NCBI GenBank assembly: GCA_905182995.1
Contig: CAJJDP010000146.1
Coordinates: 126,758-190,757, forward strand
DNA: 64,000 nucleotides
Direction: 5' to 3'
Source: Paramecium octaurelia
Taxonomy: Eukaryota > Ciliophora > Oligohymenophorea > Peniculida > Parameciidae
The translations under genes were made by a program, and so were the position numbers. The notes below the pieces were generated by a model. That model was not told where the DNA came from and made no database searches. It was given only the letters and a program-made list of their open reading frames with translations. Each line of letters opens with the position of its first letter. Position 1 is the first letter of the stretch. Shown in pieces: positions 25,619 to 37,900 of this stretch.

Positions 25619-26439
25619 TCTTAAGTCATAGGATGTTCATATAATTCTACTTTTGCATCAATAAAAATTAATATTTAAAACTTATAACTGTTCTTCTTAC
25701 TCTAGTAAATATAATTCATAATTAGACTAATGCGATATATTGAATGAGATCAAATATATGTACTCAAAACTTGAAATATCTGATAAAAATGCCTAAATTT
25801 AATTGACTTATTTTGTTACTCTGCTTCGTTTATTTTTTTTAAGTGTGTGAAATGAGGAATAATTTTTTATTTCTAATACATTAAAAATAGAACTGATGAA
25901 TAGATATGCCTTTAAATTTCAAGTTTTACTTTATATTGATTTAGTTTTTTTTATTAATAAATCGATCATTATATTTAAGTTATGGATATGATCATCTAAT
26001 CGAAAATTTGTATTGTCGATGTACCTACAACCAAATAGAACTGTTCGATTATTTGTATATTTTTTAAATATTCTTTTTACATTATTTCAAAATCTATTCC
26101 ATCGTTATTTAATTCTCAAGATTTAATCTATAAATGAGTTATTCTTTTGAGTCTACTCTTGATTATATAAGTTATAAGGCTTATTTCCTAAATAGTATTC
26201 GATAGTTACTCCTAGTTAAATAGACATGAAAATAAGAAAATTTAAAAAAAACTTGTAATATTTAATTTTAAACTAATAAATGAGAATTAAATTTATAAAA
26301 CTTTTATGAATTGATATTAAATTTAATCTAATATTTTATTAGTTAATAATAACTATGTAGCTCAATTTAAAAAGTTAAATGATCTGACCTATAATTAATG
26401 TTTCCAAGATAACACAATTCATATTTTATTATAAATAAA
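25619..26439. other. Unassigned AT-rich region
   Basis: About 800 bp with only short open stretches on either strand (for example 25619-25760 plus, in frame with the preceding ORF). Nothing recognised. May hold a 3' exon of the preceding ORF or regulatory DNA. Confidence 0.3.
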
Positions 26440-27259
26440 TCAATTGTTTTTGTTCACTGTTTGTAATGAAAGCCCATTTAGGTATGCGCGATTTCTAGGA
26501 GTTTCATTTGTTTTAGTTAGAGATAACAATTTTGTGAGGTTATTTGGTTTATCATTTTATTTCACAGAGTTAAAGTTCTTTGTGGTTGTTTGAGTACTAA
26601 TAAATATAAATTAAAGGGTTACTGATTAAGTTTGTCACTTTTTTCGTATTCTCTTTGGTTTTTATTCAAGTCTGTATTTAATTAATTTATTAAGTTATCG
26701 TAAATTTCTCGAGCAGTCTTTGCTTTTTCTATTTTATTTTCTTAATTTTACTGTGATTCACATATAATTTTTCTATTATAAAAATCATCATAATCTCTTA
26801 CTCCAATTTTTATGCAATTTAGATGATTTTAGTGGTTTATAGTTCTAAGTTTTTCGCTGTTTAATTTTAAATACCGATAGACACTGCTTATTCAAAAAAT
26901 TGGTTTTTTTCTTATTACAATCTAAAAATATGATCCTTATATTCTTTCTTTAAGTAGGTCAGCTCCTTTTCATTTTCTTTTGATAAAACCAAAAGCATTG
27001 ATGAGTAGGATTATTCAATATCATTATTTTTCTCATTCTTTAAATTGAATAAGGACTCTTGGAGTATTAAGATATCTTTTTTAAGTTGGTTATTTTCATT
27101 TTGCAAGTATTGAATTTGATTGGTGATATAATATTACTCCTCAAGTTTCTTATTTAATAAATTATTTTGTTGAGAGAGTACTTCAACTTAAAGCAATAGT
27201 TTATTATTGGAAACGTGTAATTGATGGTTTAAGAGTTCTAAATTATCTTGGATGTTCAT
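26440..27259 (-). CDS. Coiled-coil protein
   Basis: ATG (complement 27257-27259) begins MNIQDNLELLNHQLHVSNNK and continues as almost uninterrupted heptad-rich helix (LSQQNNLLNKKLEEQYY; LQNENNQLKKDILILQESLF) for ~150 residues, then a Lys/Glu-rich helix (NKIEKAKTAREIYDNLINQL). The last ~55 residues (PNNLTKLLSLTKTNETPRNR) are not helical. Two short introns are inferred, one with GTACTC...AAAG (20 nt) near the 3' end; one frame change around 26815 is unresolved. A structural or adaptor role is likely; no family call. Confidence 0.5.
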
Positions 27260-27323
27260 CGATTAAGATGTTATTAATTATAATTTTAGATTATAGGTCT
27301 GAATAAAGAAAATAATAACAATT

Positions 27324-27633
27324 TCAGAATAAAAATTATTCATTCTTTTGATTAATCCATTGATCCCAACATTTTGAACTCACACAAGATACAAGCTATT
27401 TGATTTTGGCAGAATCCACTCCTTAAATGGATAAACAATTTCCAAAAATGGTTCCAACAGAACTTTTAGAGAAATCTGAATCTAAGCATTTCACAATAAC
27501 ACTATCCGTTTTAACCTAATATATATATTATTGAAATTACTCTGAGACTATCTAATAATTCTGCTTTACAATAATCGCAATCAATTGTAAGAATGGATGT
27601 AATAAATAAGAGTAAAATAATCTATTTTAACAT
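27324..27633 (-). CDS. Small secreted Cys-containing protein
   Basis: 94 aa after removing a 25-nt intron at 27516-27540 (GTAATT...ATTAG). It starts with a clear signal peptide (MLKQIILLLFITSILT), and the mature part contains six cysteines (IDCDYCKAEL; VKCLDSDF; GNCLSIQG; VSCVSSKCWDQW). The even number and spacing suggest disulfides in a secreted or surface-anchored protein. No GPI-like hydrophobic tail beyond QFLF. Family not recognised. It sits between the coiled-coil and stomatin-like genes on the same strand. Confidence 0.55.
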
Positions 27634-27659
27634 GTATTTTCTAAAAATATATTAAATAA

Positions 27660-28543
27660 TCATTTTTTTTGATTTTATTAATCCACATTTAGAAAAAGGA
27701 TTTTAGGATTGTGATTTTTAGCAATCAATTAAACAGTTTCAAAATATCTAATTTACATAGCAGCTCTTGAATCCAACATATCGGCAGCCTCTCTCATTAA
27801 TTTGGCAGCAGCGACATCACTCTATAGAATGTGATCTAAAAAATACTTGGGCTGAAATGATTTTGGATTAAGCAAGTCTTTAAGCTTTTGGAGCATTTGA
27901 TAATGAGCTTTATAATTCTTCTCCCATGAGCATATCCTTAATAAAAATATGCTCCAAATAAATACCTTAATAATAGTAAATTAATACCCCATTCCGAAAC
28001 AACATCAAAAACGAATGCTTCAATTTCATCAGCTATTTTCTGTCTGTTTTCAATAATGTCCTGTAATGTGTGTTCTCCGCAAATAGTACGTAAAGTCTAT
28101 AGGAATAGATGGATGCATGATTACAGCATAAGTTATTTCCTTGACTGCCTCAACGATCATTTTGACTCTATAGGCAGACTTCATGACATCAATAACTCGA
28201 TAGTAAACTATAGTGTCAATATTGACAGTTATATTGTCTTTGGTTAAGACAAGTTATCTTTCTAAATCGATAATACTGAATTATAATTTGATAATGATAC
28301 AAAGTTTTAGTGCTGACTGGAATCACTTTATCAGTAAATCTACGAATATTGAATAAAATAATTACGGGTTGATTTCATGTAGACCAGGTTCTAAGGTTCT
28401 TTGGTATTTACCAAATTTTTGAAGCAATCCCTTTTAACCTTGGGTAACAAGATAAAATGGATAAGGACAACAACAAAAGCAACAAGGAAGCCATGCTCGT
28501 AGTGTTCCAAAGCATGAACCCAAACAATTTCTGGTGCTTTCAT
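27660..28543 (-). CDS. Stomatin/prohibitin-family (SPFH) membrane protein
   Basis: The start MKAPEIVWVHALEHYEHGF is followed by a membrane hairpin (LVAFVVVLIHFIL). The SPFH domain reads QKFGKYQRTLEPGLHEINPV after a frame-restoring intron, RRFTDKVIPVSTKTL, TKDNITVNIDTIVYYRV, VKEITYAVIM, TICGEHTLQDIIENRQKIAD and VVSEWGIN. The C-terminal AADMLDSRAAMQIRYFETV and NPKILFLNV match the stomatin end. Several 20-30 nt introns are required between these blocks. Stomatins organise lipid rafts and regulate channels, and SLP-2 is mitochondrial; which subtype this is cannot be told. Confidence 0.8.
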
Positions 28544-28563
28544 AACATGTCATTTTCTAATTT

Positions 28564-28695
28564 TCATTTTCTTCTCTGAGGATAGATTTAAGTGATTTAA
28601 TACATAATATCTTCAAATTTCGCTCTTTCTTTTCTCGATTCTCTTTTTTTCATAATTTCCATTTCTTTTTCGTAAGAGATAGATTCAGTTCGCAT
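28564..28695 (-). CDS. Tiny basic ORF (43 aa)
   Basis: ATG (complement 28693-28695) to TGA (complement 28564-28566). Sequence MRTESISYEKEMEIMKKRES, then RKERAKFEDIMYQITQ. It is helical and charged, and just upstream of the stomatin-like start. Could be a separate micro-gene or an untranslated leader ORF. Confidence 0.25.
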
Positions 28696-28699
28696 GTAT

Positions 28700-29314
28700 C
28701 AATAATATAGAAGAATATAAAAAAAATAATATAGAATAAATTAAATAATATTAAGGTTGAATTTTAGTATTGGTTTCTGTGTTCCAAAATTCTACAATTG
28801 AGTTTAGATGATTTGATTGTTTAATTATTATTTTTATTGATTCTTTGCTATTATATTGACAGTTGTGAGATACTAATAATTATAAAGAAATGATTGCTAT
28901 ATTTATTTGTGGAAAAACTACATATTTGATTGTGTTTATAATAATAAATTTAGAATTCATTATATTCTAAACAATCAAACTTAATTACAAATTTAAATCG
29001 AACGGATTTAATTATTAATTTACTCCAACTATAATCAACACAGAACTTTCATAATATCTAATACATGCTATTGATTAGTTCTTATTAATTGATTGGTTAA
29101 ATAATATCAACAATTTTCTTCTCTTTTTTAAACTATCATTATTATGTCAGATTAATTAATTTCAAATATTTCTTCCATAATCTCCTATTAATAATATCTC
29201 AAAGACTTAATACATCCATACGTAGTTAACTTACTCATCACCCAATCAATCTATTCTTCTAATAAACAATCTCTTTTAATTCTTAATTATTAATATATAT
29301 ATTTATAAACTGAA
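28700..29314. other. Intergenic; one plus-strand ORF of unclear status
   Basis: AT-rich. A plus-strand frame from ATG 29143 (MSDQLISNISSIISYQQYLK...) stays open into the antisense of the next gene without a stop of its own, so it was not called as a gene. Nothing else is visible. Confidence 0.35.
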
Positions 29315-32300
29315 TCACTTTTTCTTCTTCTCCTCCTCCCATTTTTTTGTTACTTCTAGCAACTCTTTTGTCTTAGCATCTTTAGGAAGATAAGGCAATT
29401 TAAATTAAGATTCTGTCATGGGTTTCTTCTCTGGTTAAGCCTTTCCGTGTGTTCCTGGCTCTGACCATTTACTACTCTTCTTTACTGATGGGCTCTCTGG
29501 CAATCCCTGTTTCTTTTTCAATTATTATAAGTCTAATCACATAAATATAAATATCTACCAACTGATTAATATTTCGGCTTTGTCTCCTCTATAATATCAT
29601 CTCCTTCAATTGATCTTAATTTACCAGCAAACAGATCCTTATTCTAAGGGATATCCAAATAGGCTAAGCAGGCTGCTAAAGTAAAACTTGTAGTTTTATT
29701 CATATTTTCTTCCAACATTTCAACATATTTGTGTTTAATTTTTGGCTTTTTACTTTATTTTTCTTTGTAAATAATTAACTATTTTAAATTATCATCTAGT
29801 TTCTTGCCACTCTAAATTGCATTAAAGTATTCTTAACCCATGATGGCTATTTTCAATAACATATATTCAAATTCAAAATATGTTAAACCTATTTCATCTT
29901 GATACTTTAAATTCTTTTAGACAGCTTCACGATGAGCTACATAGTTCTTTTACTTTAAAGTATTAGTAAACACCTTTATTAATTATTCTTCACTGAACAC
30001 TTACATCAAATTGAAAGCATTTGCAAAATCTAACCACCCTTACAACACAATCTTCTTACCACTATAATTCCAAGCATCAGAATACTTAAGATAATGATTA
30101 AATGCCTCAATAATTTATTATAATTAATACCACACTGCCAGACGATCTAAAGTGTTTGAATTCAGCTTAAACTTTTGTATCTTTATAAAAATTCTAAAAC
30201 TTTTCATTTAATTTTTCTTTTTTCTCTAAAGATGTTTTATAATGAGCAGCCATTTCAGTTGTTCTTGCCTTAAATCTAAGTTCTGCCTTTTCCTCTTTTG
30301 AGATTTTCTTTTCGGGTGGCTAAGGTTATTATTTTTATTTATTATCCTATTATTATAAAGGCTAAGGCTTCTTTTTGTTATCTTTTTTCTCTTCTTGTTA
30401 AGGTTATGAATTTTTAATAATGACTTCTGATTAATTCTTTCTTAACTCTTTCTTTAAATTATTCATATAATCAATATGTCTGGGTTTCTACTCTCTCAAT
30501 AACTCTCCAACTAATTGAGATTCATTAAATCTTATTTCTTCCTTCTTTTCTTTGAATTATTGAATTCTATCTTATTATTTATCTAGATAATCCTTTCTTT
30601 TTTGCCATTTGAGATCTTTCAATTCCTTCTTTAAAGCTTCTTCCTGTTTTGATACTATCTTTTCAACTATGCTCTTATTAATAATCCTCTCTTCAGTTAA
30701 TTAAGATAAATCCAAGGATCTATTCATAATCTCTTATTTCTCTATAGGTAATAAAGTGAGAGAATTCTTTAATTGCTCTTATTTCTCAACTAAAGGGTCG
30801 ACTTTAATCTCTGAATGAACTCCTTTTGCTGCAATCGGTTTGACTTCATAAATTAGATTAATTTTGAACGTTGGCTCTACAATATTAGTTCTATTATTAT
30901 ATATTCAATTAAATTACTTAAATTTAGATTAAATGAGTTCATTGACAATTTCGAAACAAGTTAAATATGATTTATTTAAATTTTTCATAACTTCTCTCAT
31001 TTAATAATGTAAAGATACCCGTTCAATTTAGACTTTTTTTAATCTAGTTTCAGCTGGTACTTCTATGTGTGGATTCTACAATAACTAGGCATTCCACTTT
31101 TGGATCGTACTTTTATCGGCCACAGTTGTAACACCATCAGGATCATCAAAAATTAGGTGATTGTCATTCCTTCTTCTAGCAACAAAGGAGAAATATTTAA
31201 AGAATTCAACTAAAACATGTCCGGAAGGCATTTTTCTAAAATCTTTAGGAGGTCTACCAAAAATGAGGACAGCAAATTATATTAGAAACTTTTTAAAATT
31301 CTCAAAATCTAGTCTATAATTGACTGTTCTAGATGTGGTAGCTGAAATTGATGATTATTTTTCTGTTTAATTATCTAATGGTAGATGTCTAACTTGAGAA
31401 CTCAGACTAAATAGATTAAACTTATGATTAACAGTTGCAATAAGATTTATGATTTCCTCATAAGTACTAAAATTAAAGATTTCATAATCTTGAAGTATCT
31501 TTACAATATCTGATGATCTTAACTCTAACTAGTTTTGATCTAAACTTCTTAATCTATTCTTGGCAGCCTCTTAGGGGGTGGAAGCATACTTGTTAAATAA
31601 ATATCTGAACGTTTTTGAAAAATGCTTAATGGCAATATTCATTGATTCTCTATCAACATCCTCTTCTAATGAAAAATCAATCAAAAAAACATCCTAAGGT
31701 TTGTATGCCAACTCTCCTTCTTCATAAACACATTGGAATTCATCAAAGTCATAGTTTCTTTTCTTCTTTTTTGTTTATTGAAGATTTTTGGATTCATTCT
31801 TTTCTTCCAATAATAATGATTTGACTAAATCTTCTTCTTTTTCAAATAATTTCTTATTTTTCTAAAGATATTAATCTTCCAAAGCTTATGATTAACTACC
31901 TTCCATTTACTACATTTTCTTTTCGAGAAATAATTGAGATGTCATCTATTGATCTTTGGTCACATACTCATCAACAATTGTATTTGGATCTCCGAGCATT
32001 TACAACAATTATATGATACCCTTATTGTCTCTATTTTCAATACTTCTAAGTTCTAGATGTGCTCCAACAAATAATGGTTTAAGCATATTATTCATCTAGA
32101 AACATCTCAACTAAATTATATATTTAAATAACTATATAGTTTAAGCTCTTCTTTAAGAGTTTATTACAGAATCATCTTAGTAATTTGTTTGATTAGTGGT
32201 TGTCTTCTTTGATCTTACAGAATTAACATATAAATTTAAACATGTCTAAGCCATCCTATTCATATATTCTTAAAACTCTGAAAGTTCTATGAATTTTTGA

Positions 32301-33901
32301 ATTATTTGTTATATTGTTGGAAATAATGCACTTTAAAATAAAACGCTACTATTATAAATCCTAATTAATAATTCTAACATTGTTATTGCTGATTATACCT
32401 TTAAATTCTAATGTGCACTCAATACATAATAAATGTCACAATCAGAAATATTAAGATGTTGATTCTTAATTAAACCATCAATCAACAATTCTATCGGAAT
32501 GCTTGGGTATTTTTGAATGATGTAAGTGAACTATCTCACTATATATTCATTATTCTGACTCTCGATGAGGATTGAAATCAATTTCTTATATACCGATACA
32601 GCAGTAACGACTTTTTTTTAAGCCAATCCATCCAACAATTTAAATGCTTGTGTAATAGAGTACGTTTTCAATATGGTTGAATTATCCTTTGCAGTTCTTT
32701 AAAGCATGGCCAAAATTGATTATTGATATTACATATTTTATTCCAAAAATGTATTATAATGGATCCATGCATTACAAAGAAATTGGATGGCTACATTCTT
32801 TTCATCTCTTGTACTTTAATTATCACTTAATCTTATTGCTATCTGAATTTATTATTCCAAATTATAATTGATAAGCTAAACCAATAATATTCCAAAATAC
32901 ATCACAATTTAAATAAGGAAGCAATGCTCCATAGAATTCTATATAAGACTTTGGATTCTCAAAATATTTCTATTGTCCAAACACTTGACTATAATCATAA
33001 TATGCAATTTATGATAAGGCAGTTGCTAATGGTTCAGCCAACTAAGGCTATCTTTATAGTGTAATAATCAGACTAGACAACCCAGAACCTATAGAGATGA
33101 ATTCTATTTTATACTTAATAGCCATTAAAACATATGAAATAGTAAGTCATATTATGCTAGATCATATGCTAATTTACCAAGTAACCTTAATCCCCAATGA
33201 ACAACTTCTGAGTCTTTAGAGAAAATAGAGAGTTTAAGAAATGAAACAAAGAATCCAATTTGATGTTCTTCTTCCCTCAAGAGTTCAATTAATCTGGGCA
33301 TATTATTATATATTTCTTAGAGTAATGTTACTAGTTAAATGTACTACCCTTTGACTCCCTTTATAAAAACATGCGTAAGTAATTTAAAGTTGTTGTTAAG
33401 TAACTATTATGATTGCTTAGGTTTCAAGATAAGATTCTGACTCAAGGCTACGATTACATATTCAATTACGGTTTCACACGAGCTTATTGGTTTTGCAGAA
33501 TTGAGAGTTTCAATGTCGAAGATTTTCTTTGGGGTTTCGATTTTGGAAGTAATTTCTTTGAAAAATTTTGATTGTATATCCTTCAAAACTTCAACAATCA
33601 TTTCTAAATCACCATCAATAATTAATTTCTTAATTTCAGTATCCAATTCCACTTTAATTTAATGTAATCGTTCTGTGATTATATTCCAATTATACAATCT
33701 AGCTGTGGGATTAGTTTGTGTTTTGATTTGTTAATTGTAAGTACCTGCTAATTTATCTAAGAGTTCTGACATCTTGAAACCGTTGTAGAAGGCTGATGTG
33801 GTTTCTGGATCTAATTCAATTCTCCCATTTTATTTTGGAATTCCATTTTAGATTACATTTAATGATTTCAACCATTTAAACATATCTTAAGTGATTTGCA
33901 T
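29315..33901 (-). CDS. Large calponin-homology + armadillo-type helical protein, possibly ciliary
   Basis: The start MQITQDMFKWLKSLNVIQNG leads into a calponin-homology-like domain (FYNGFKMSELLDKLAGT; TARLYNWNIITERLHQIKVE; LIIDGDLEMIVEVLKDI). Then come armadillo/HEAT-like helices (EEHQIGFFVSFLKLSIFSKD; EVVHWGLRLLGKLAYDLAQ), a conserved middle (FLIDFSLEEDVDRESMNIAI; EFFKYFSFVARRRND) and a Lys/Glu/Gln-rich tail ending KELLEVTKKWEEEKKKK at TGA (complement 29315-29317). Many short introns are present and not all were placed. CH + ARM combinations occur in axonemal proteins, which fits a ciliate, but the ortholog was not identified. The 31000-31900 stretch reads cleanly for ~300 codons. Confidence 0.6.
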
Positions 33902-33992
33902 TTCGTTTACAAGTATATTTTATATTATTAATAATCACATTTATTTTTCATTGCTCAATTAATTCAATTTGGTGCTCATGGGTATTAATCTC

Positions 33993-36900
33993 TCACTTAA
34001 TTGATTTAGTGTGATCTTAATTAGAAATGACAAAAAGGTCAAGGTATCTTGAATGCAAATTTGTTATTTGTGATTACAAACAAAGATGAGCAAACTTACA
34101 AAATATTAGAATGTGGCCATGGCATTAAAGATCAAATACAATTTCAAAATACCGTAAGATTGACTTGGTATCTAATATAATATCATTAAATACCCAAATT
34201 GATTCAAATAAGTTCGATAGTATTATAGTGAGTGGATAAGGGAATAAAATTAATTATAAAATTATGATATCTTCTTTGGAATGATTTTCTGAATTTCTCA
34301 TTTGATGATACTTCTCGATGATCAAACTTAAAATGCTTTGTAACAAGAACTAACTATTTTAATGATATATTACATTATCAATTAAGATCAGTATACAAAT
34401 CATGATGATCAATGTATACTTATCTAAAAATGTTCGTTTATGAGAAAATGATTGGAATCTGATATAATCAAAGATCCTTATGATTAGATGATAAGTTTTT
34501 GAAAAAGAATTGGGTCTTTGACTTTACTTCTTGGTTATTTATTTGAATTAATGTTTGGTGTGTCCCATTTATAACTGATCTTTTTCAGTGCTTTTAGATA
34601 GAAATTATTCTCTTAACAATTCTACATCAATTGAATTCTCATCATCATAGTCATATTCAATATTCCTAATAGAAAAATCCTCAATATCATTAAAACTAAG
34701 TTTCTGATTTTTCAATTGTTAATCAACTTCAGCAGGATCTTATTCTGTATTAAAGATAAATACCCCAAATTTGACATCCTGTAATTTTTAAAAGATCACA
34801 TTCTTATGAAGCTCTCTCATAAACTCTTTGAATTAAGCTTCCTATTTCATTTCAATCAATGTGATAGTGGATGATTGATGTTGAGAATCAAATGGAAATT
34901 GAGCAACTAACAATTGCAATTTAACATTATGATTGCTAAAGAATTAGTTATTCCACTTCTCTAATAAATCAAATAATCTTTTAAAATTTGATATGAAATT
35001 CGAATCTAATGCTCCCAAATCCAAAGTCATAGCTACCTTATTGAATTTCTTTAAGAATCTTCTGATTTCTTTTGAGTTTTCTTCTCTTTCATCCTTACAG
35101 ACTAGGTTAGTCAAAATATTTTATCTATTTTAAATAGAATTTTTAGTTTAATTCACAGCAAAGAAGAGAGAGACTAAAAACTAGTCTGATTCACATAAAT
35201 AAAATGGTCTTAAATAATTACCTTCTCCTGACAGATAAATAATGAAGGGACAAGTGAGATAAATGTATTTAAGATCACAATTCTTGTAATTAAATATATC
35301 GATATATAGAAGAGTATAATCTGCACTTTTAGTCATTTTGAATCTACCATAAGTTTGATCAGATGATTATTTCCAGAACTTTGGTATTTCATTTTTATTT
35401 AATAAAGCAGATAATGATTTATACTTGTCCTTTTTAATTTTAGTTTGCCAACCCCAATATAATGGATAATACAATATAGCCAAGAAGTTTAAAATTATAT
35501 ATTTTGTCTTGCTCCAAGCTGCAATCTCATTGAAATTCTTTGCAAACTTCTCATACTCCTCTTTATTTACTGCTTTGTCTATTTCAACTGGCGGTTCAGA
35601 ATGCAAAAACCATGGATTAAGAAAAGTATTATTACCTATGACTGGTATTCTATGGGCATGGTACATTAGATCTCCTAATACAAACTGATCAGTTTCCTAC
35701 AAACTCTCAGTGATTATTTTATCAGCAATGATTTCTTTGGTTGCATTCTCAAAATTAAAATTTTTTTCTGTAGTAGAATCTTTCTTTTTATATTATCTTC
35801 TTAATGCATAACCAATAATAATCAACAACATGAAAACTACCAATTAAATTCCAGTATTCCTTAGAATTCTAAAATCTTCAATGCAGCAATCTGCAGTTTA
35901 ACAACTTGGAGCTTAATTACAAAATGTATTATCTTAAGAAAATTTCCCCTATTGATAATTATTAAAAGAGTACATAGGTTAATGGACAAGGTACACATTA
36001 TGAACTCCACCAAATAGAGTATTATTACTAATTACAGAGCACACACTTGAAATTGGAGATTCTATAACCAGGGGGACACAATGGTTCAATTAGACTACCC
36101 TGTTATCCAAGTAACCCTTCACCTAGTTGTTTAAATCTTAAGCCAGGTCCATTTAGGATATTTCCATTATAAGAGCTACTTGAACAGTATGAGGATAGAT
36201 TTTGAGCTTGATTTATATTCAAAGGAGTTGTTAAACACTTAAATTAAAATACACCTCCGCCTCCTTCACCAACTAAACCTTTAGAGTCGCTATCTCCTCC
36301 CTGTATGGAAATATTACTTGTCAAATCGCTAATTATTTATGTGGAATATATTTTAATTGATCCTCCTGCACCACCACCAATACTATAGTTAGTCTCTGAA
36401 TCAACATATCCTGGCGATCCATTAGCCAATAACTGTGAATGACTCATGCTTACTGATTGATTTGCATATATAAATATGGAACCTCCACCAAATCCATATA
36501 ATAGATTTTTGGAAACAGTTCCAAATTCCTTCACCAATTCTATGAGATTTACAGAACTTCCACCTGATCCCTGATAAAGATTGGTTAGTAAATAACCATA
36601 AGGATATAAATCAAACATGAACCGAGTTGAATTAGTCAAAAATATGCAATCATTTAAATAAGAATCCCCAATATTCAATCCAATTCCTCCATATCCGGAG
36701 TTGGAACCACCATTTGCAAAGCACTTTTGATTATAATTTATGAACTCTGGACCTCTTGCATTCCTAAATACAAAATAACCCATTGAAATACCCTTAATTG
36801 ATGTAACAACCAGAAAATGAAGTATTTAAGTTGCTATTTTCCAAAATGATGGTGCCATTATTTAATACTCCTATTTGGCTTGCAATCACTTAAGAGTTTA

Positions 36901-37582
36901 TTAATGTTAAAGAAGAGTTGCTAAAAACAAAGAAGGTGTAGTTGGAAACTTGAAAGAAAGCAGTAAAACGAGTAGGTTGCTATAAGTTGATAAATGAATT
37001 GTGCAATAAATAATCTTCGATAGATTCAAAATTGACATTGAAAATACTAATCATTCCTGGCAAAATATTCACATTATTTGTACAAGTTTATGTCGTCATC
37101 AAAAAATTTGAGTCTTCAAAAGTCACAGAATTATTAAACACAAACAGCATCTTATTTGAAGTGGCATTTAATTTATGAATAGTAGAATTTTGAGTGCTAT
37201 TAAGAAAGAATGCAAGTAAATAATTCTTCATATTAATTTACGCATTTGCAAAAAATGAATAGTCTTAAGATGCTACAATTATTATATATTTGTTCTCAAT
37301 AAATCCAGCTTTCTTTTGATTGCTATGTATATTACCAATTTCAATTTGGGATGTATTTATTTTGACACCACCACAATTTGTAATAAAATTAGATAAATTC
37401 CAAGAAATCGATGCGTCGACATTGATCTCTACGTAACTAGATAGTGATGAGCAATTAAGTTCTAATGAAGTAGGTGGTTGACAATCAATATTGTAGTAAT
37501 AAGTCTATTAATCTACATTAATCAATGAATTATTGTAACACTAAGCCCTACAAGATTAAAACAATAATATGATTATTAACAT
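33993..37582 (-). CDS. Large surface protein: signal peptide, Gly-rich ectodomain, C-terminal membrane spans
   Basis: The signal peptide (MLIIILLFQSCRAQ) precedes a Cys/Asn-rich ectodomain with beta-helix-like repetition (NSSLTLINSQVIASQIGVLN; NNSVTFEDSNFLMTTQ). Gly-rich blocks follow (GGSNSGYGGIGLNIGDSYLN; GSGGSSVNLIEL; SIGGGAGGSIKIYST), reminiscent of pectin-lyase-like surface proteins. A TM helix (NTGIQLVVFMLLIIIGYALR), a long cytoplasmic part (ATKEIIADKIITESLQETDQ; AAWSKTKYIILNFLAILYYP; MTLDLGALDSNFISNFKRLF) and further hydrophobic helices near the end complete it. TGA is the complement of 33993-33995. Several introns are needed in 35800-36350. Reading to 33993 accounts for all of 34000-34580. 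Family seen in ciliates; function unknown. Confidence 0.65.
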
Positions 37583-37596
37583 ATTAAAAATATTAT

Positions 37597-37878
37597 TCAA
37601 CTTATTTCCCCTCCAGGAACGATCAAACATATTTAAGTACCATTTAACAGAATTGATTCCAATTTATTCTTCTTTCCACCATCCAACTCAATCACATTCT
37701 CCAAAACCATATCTAAACAATCATTAATTTAATACTAAAGAAATCATCGAAACCACGCAAAGTCCCTTCAAATTCTCTATCATCTTTCATTAGAATCCAT
37801 ACTCTTGATGAAATTGCTTTATCCAATAACCCTAATCATTTTAACAACTATATTACCTAATGGAAGAATAGTGGTCAT
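37597..37878 (-). CDS. LSM5: U6 snRNA-associated Sm-like protein LSm5
   Basis: 77 aa after two introns: one 25 nt (GTAATA...TTAG, near 37841-37865) and one 23 nt (GTATTA...TTAG, near 37718-37740). The Sm fold reads LLDKAISSRVWILMKDDREF, EGTLRGFDDFFNMVLENVIE and the diagnostic KLESILLNGTQICLIVPGGE. The terminal ILLNG-x(5)-VPGG distinguishes LSm5 from other LSm subunits. It belongs to the LSm2-8 ring on U6 snRNA and the LSm1-7 ring of mRNA decay. The stop lies 15 bp from the start of the surface-protein gene. Confidence 0.88.
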
Positions 37879-37900
37879 TATAAAAATTAAAAATATATTT

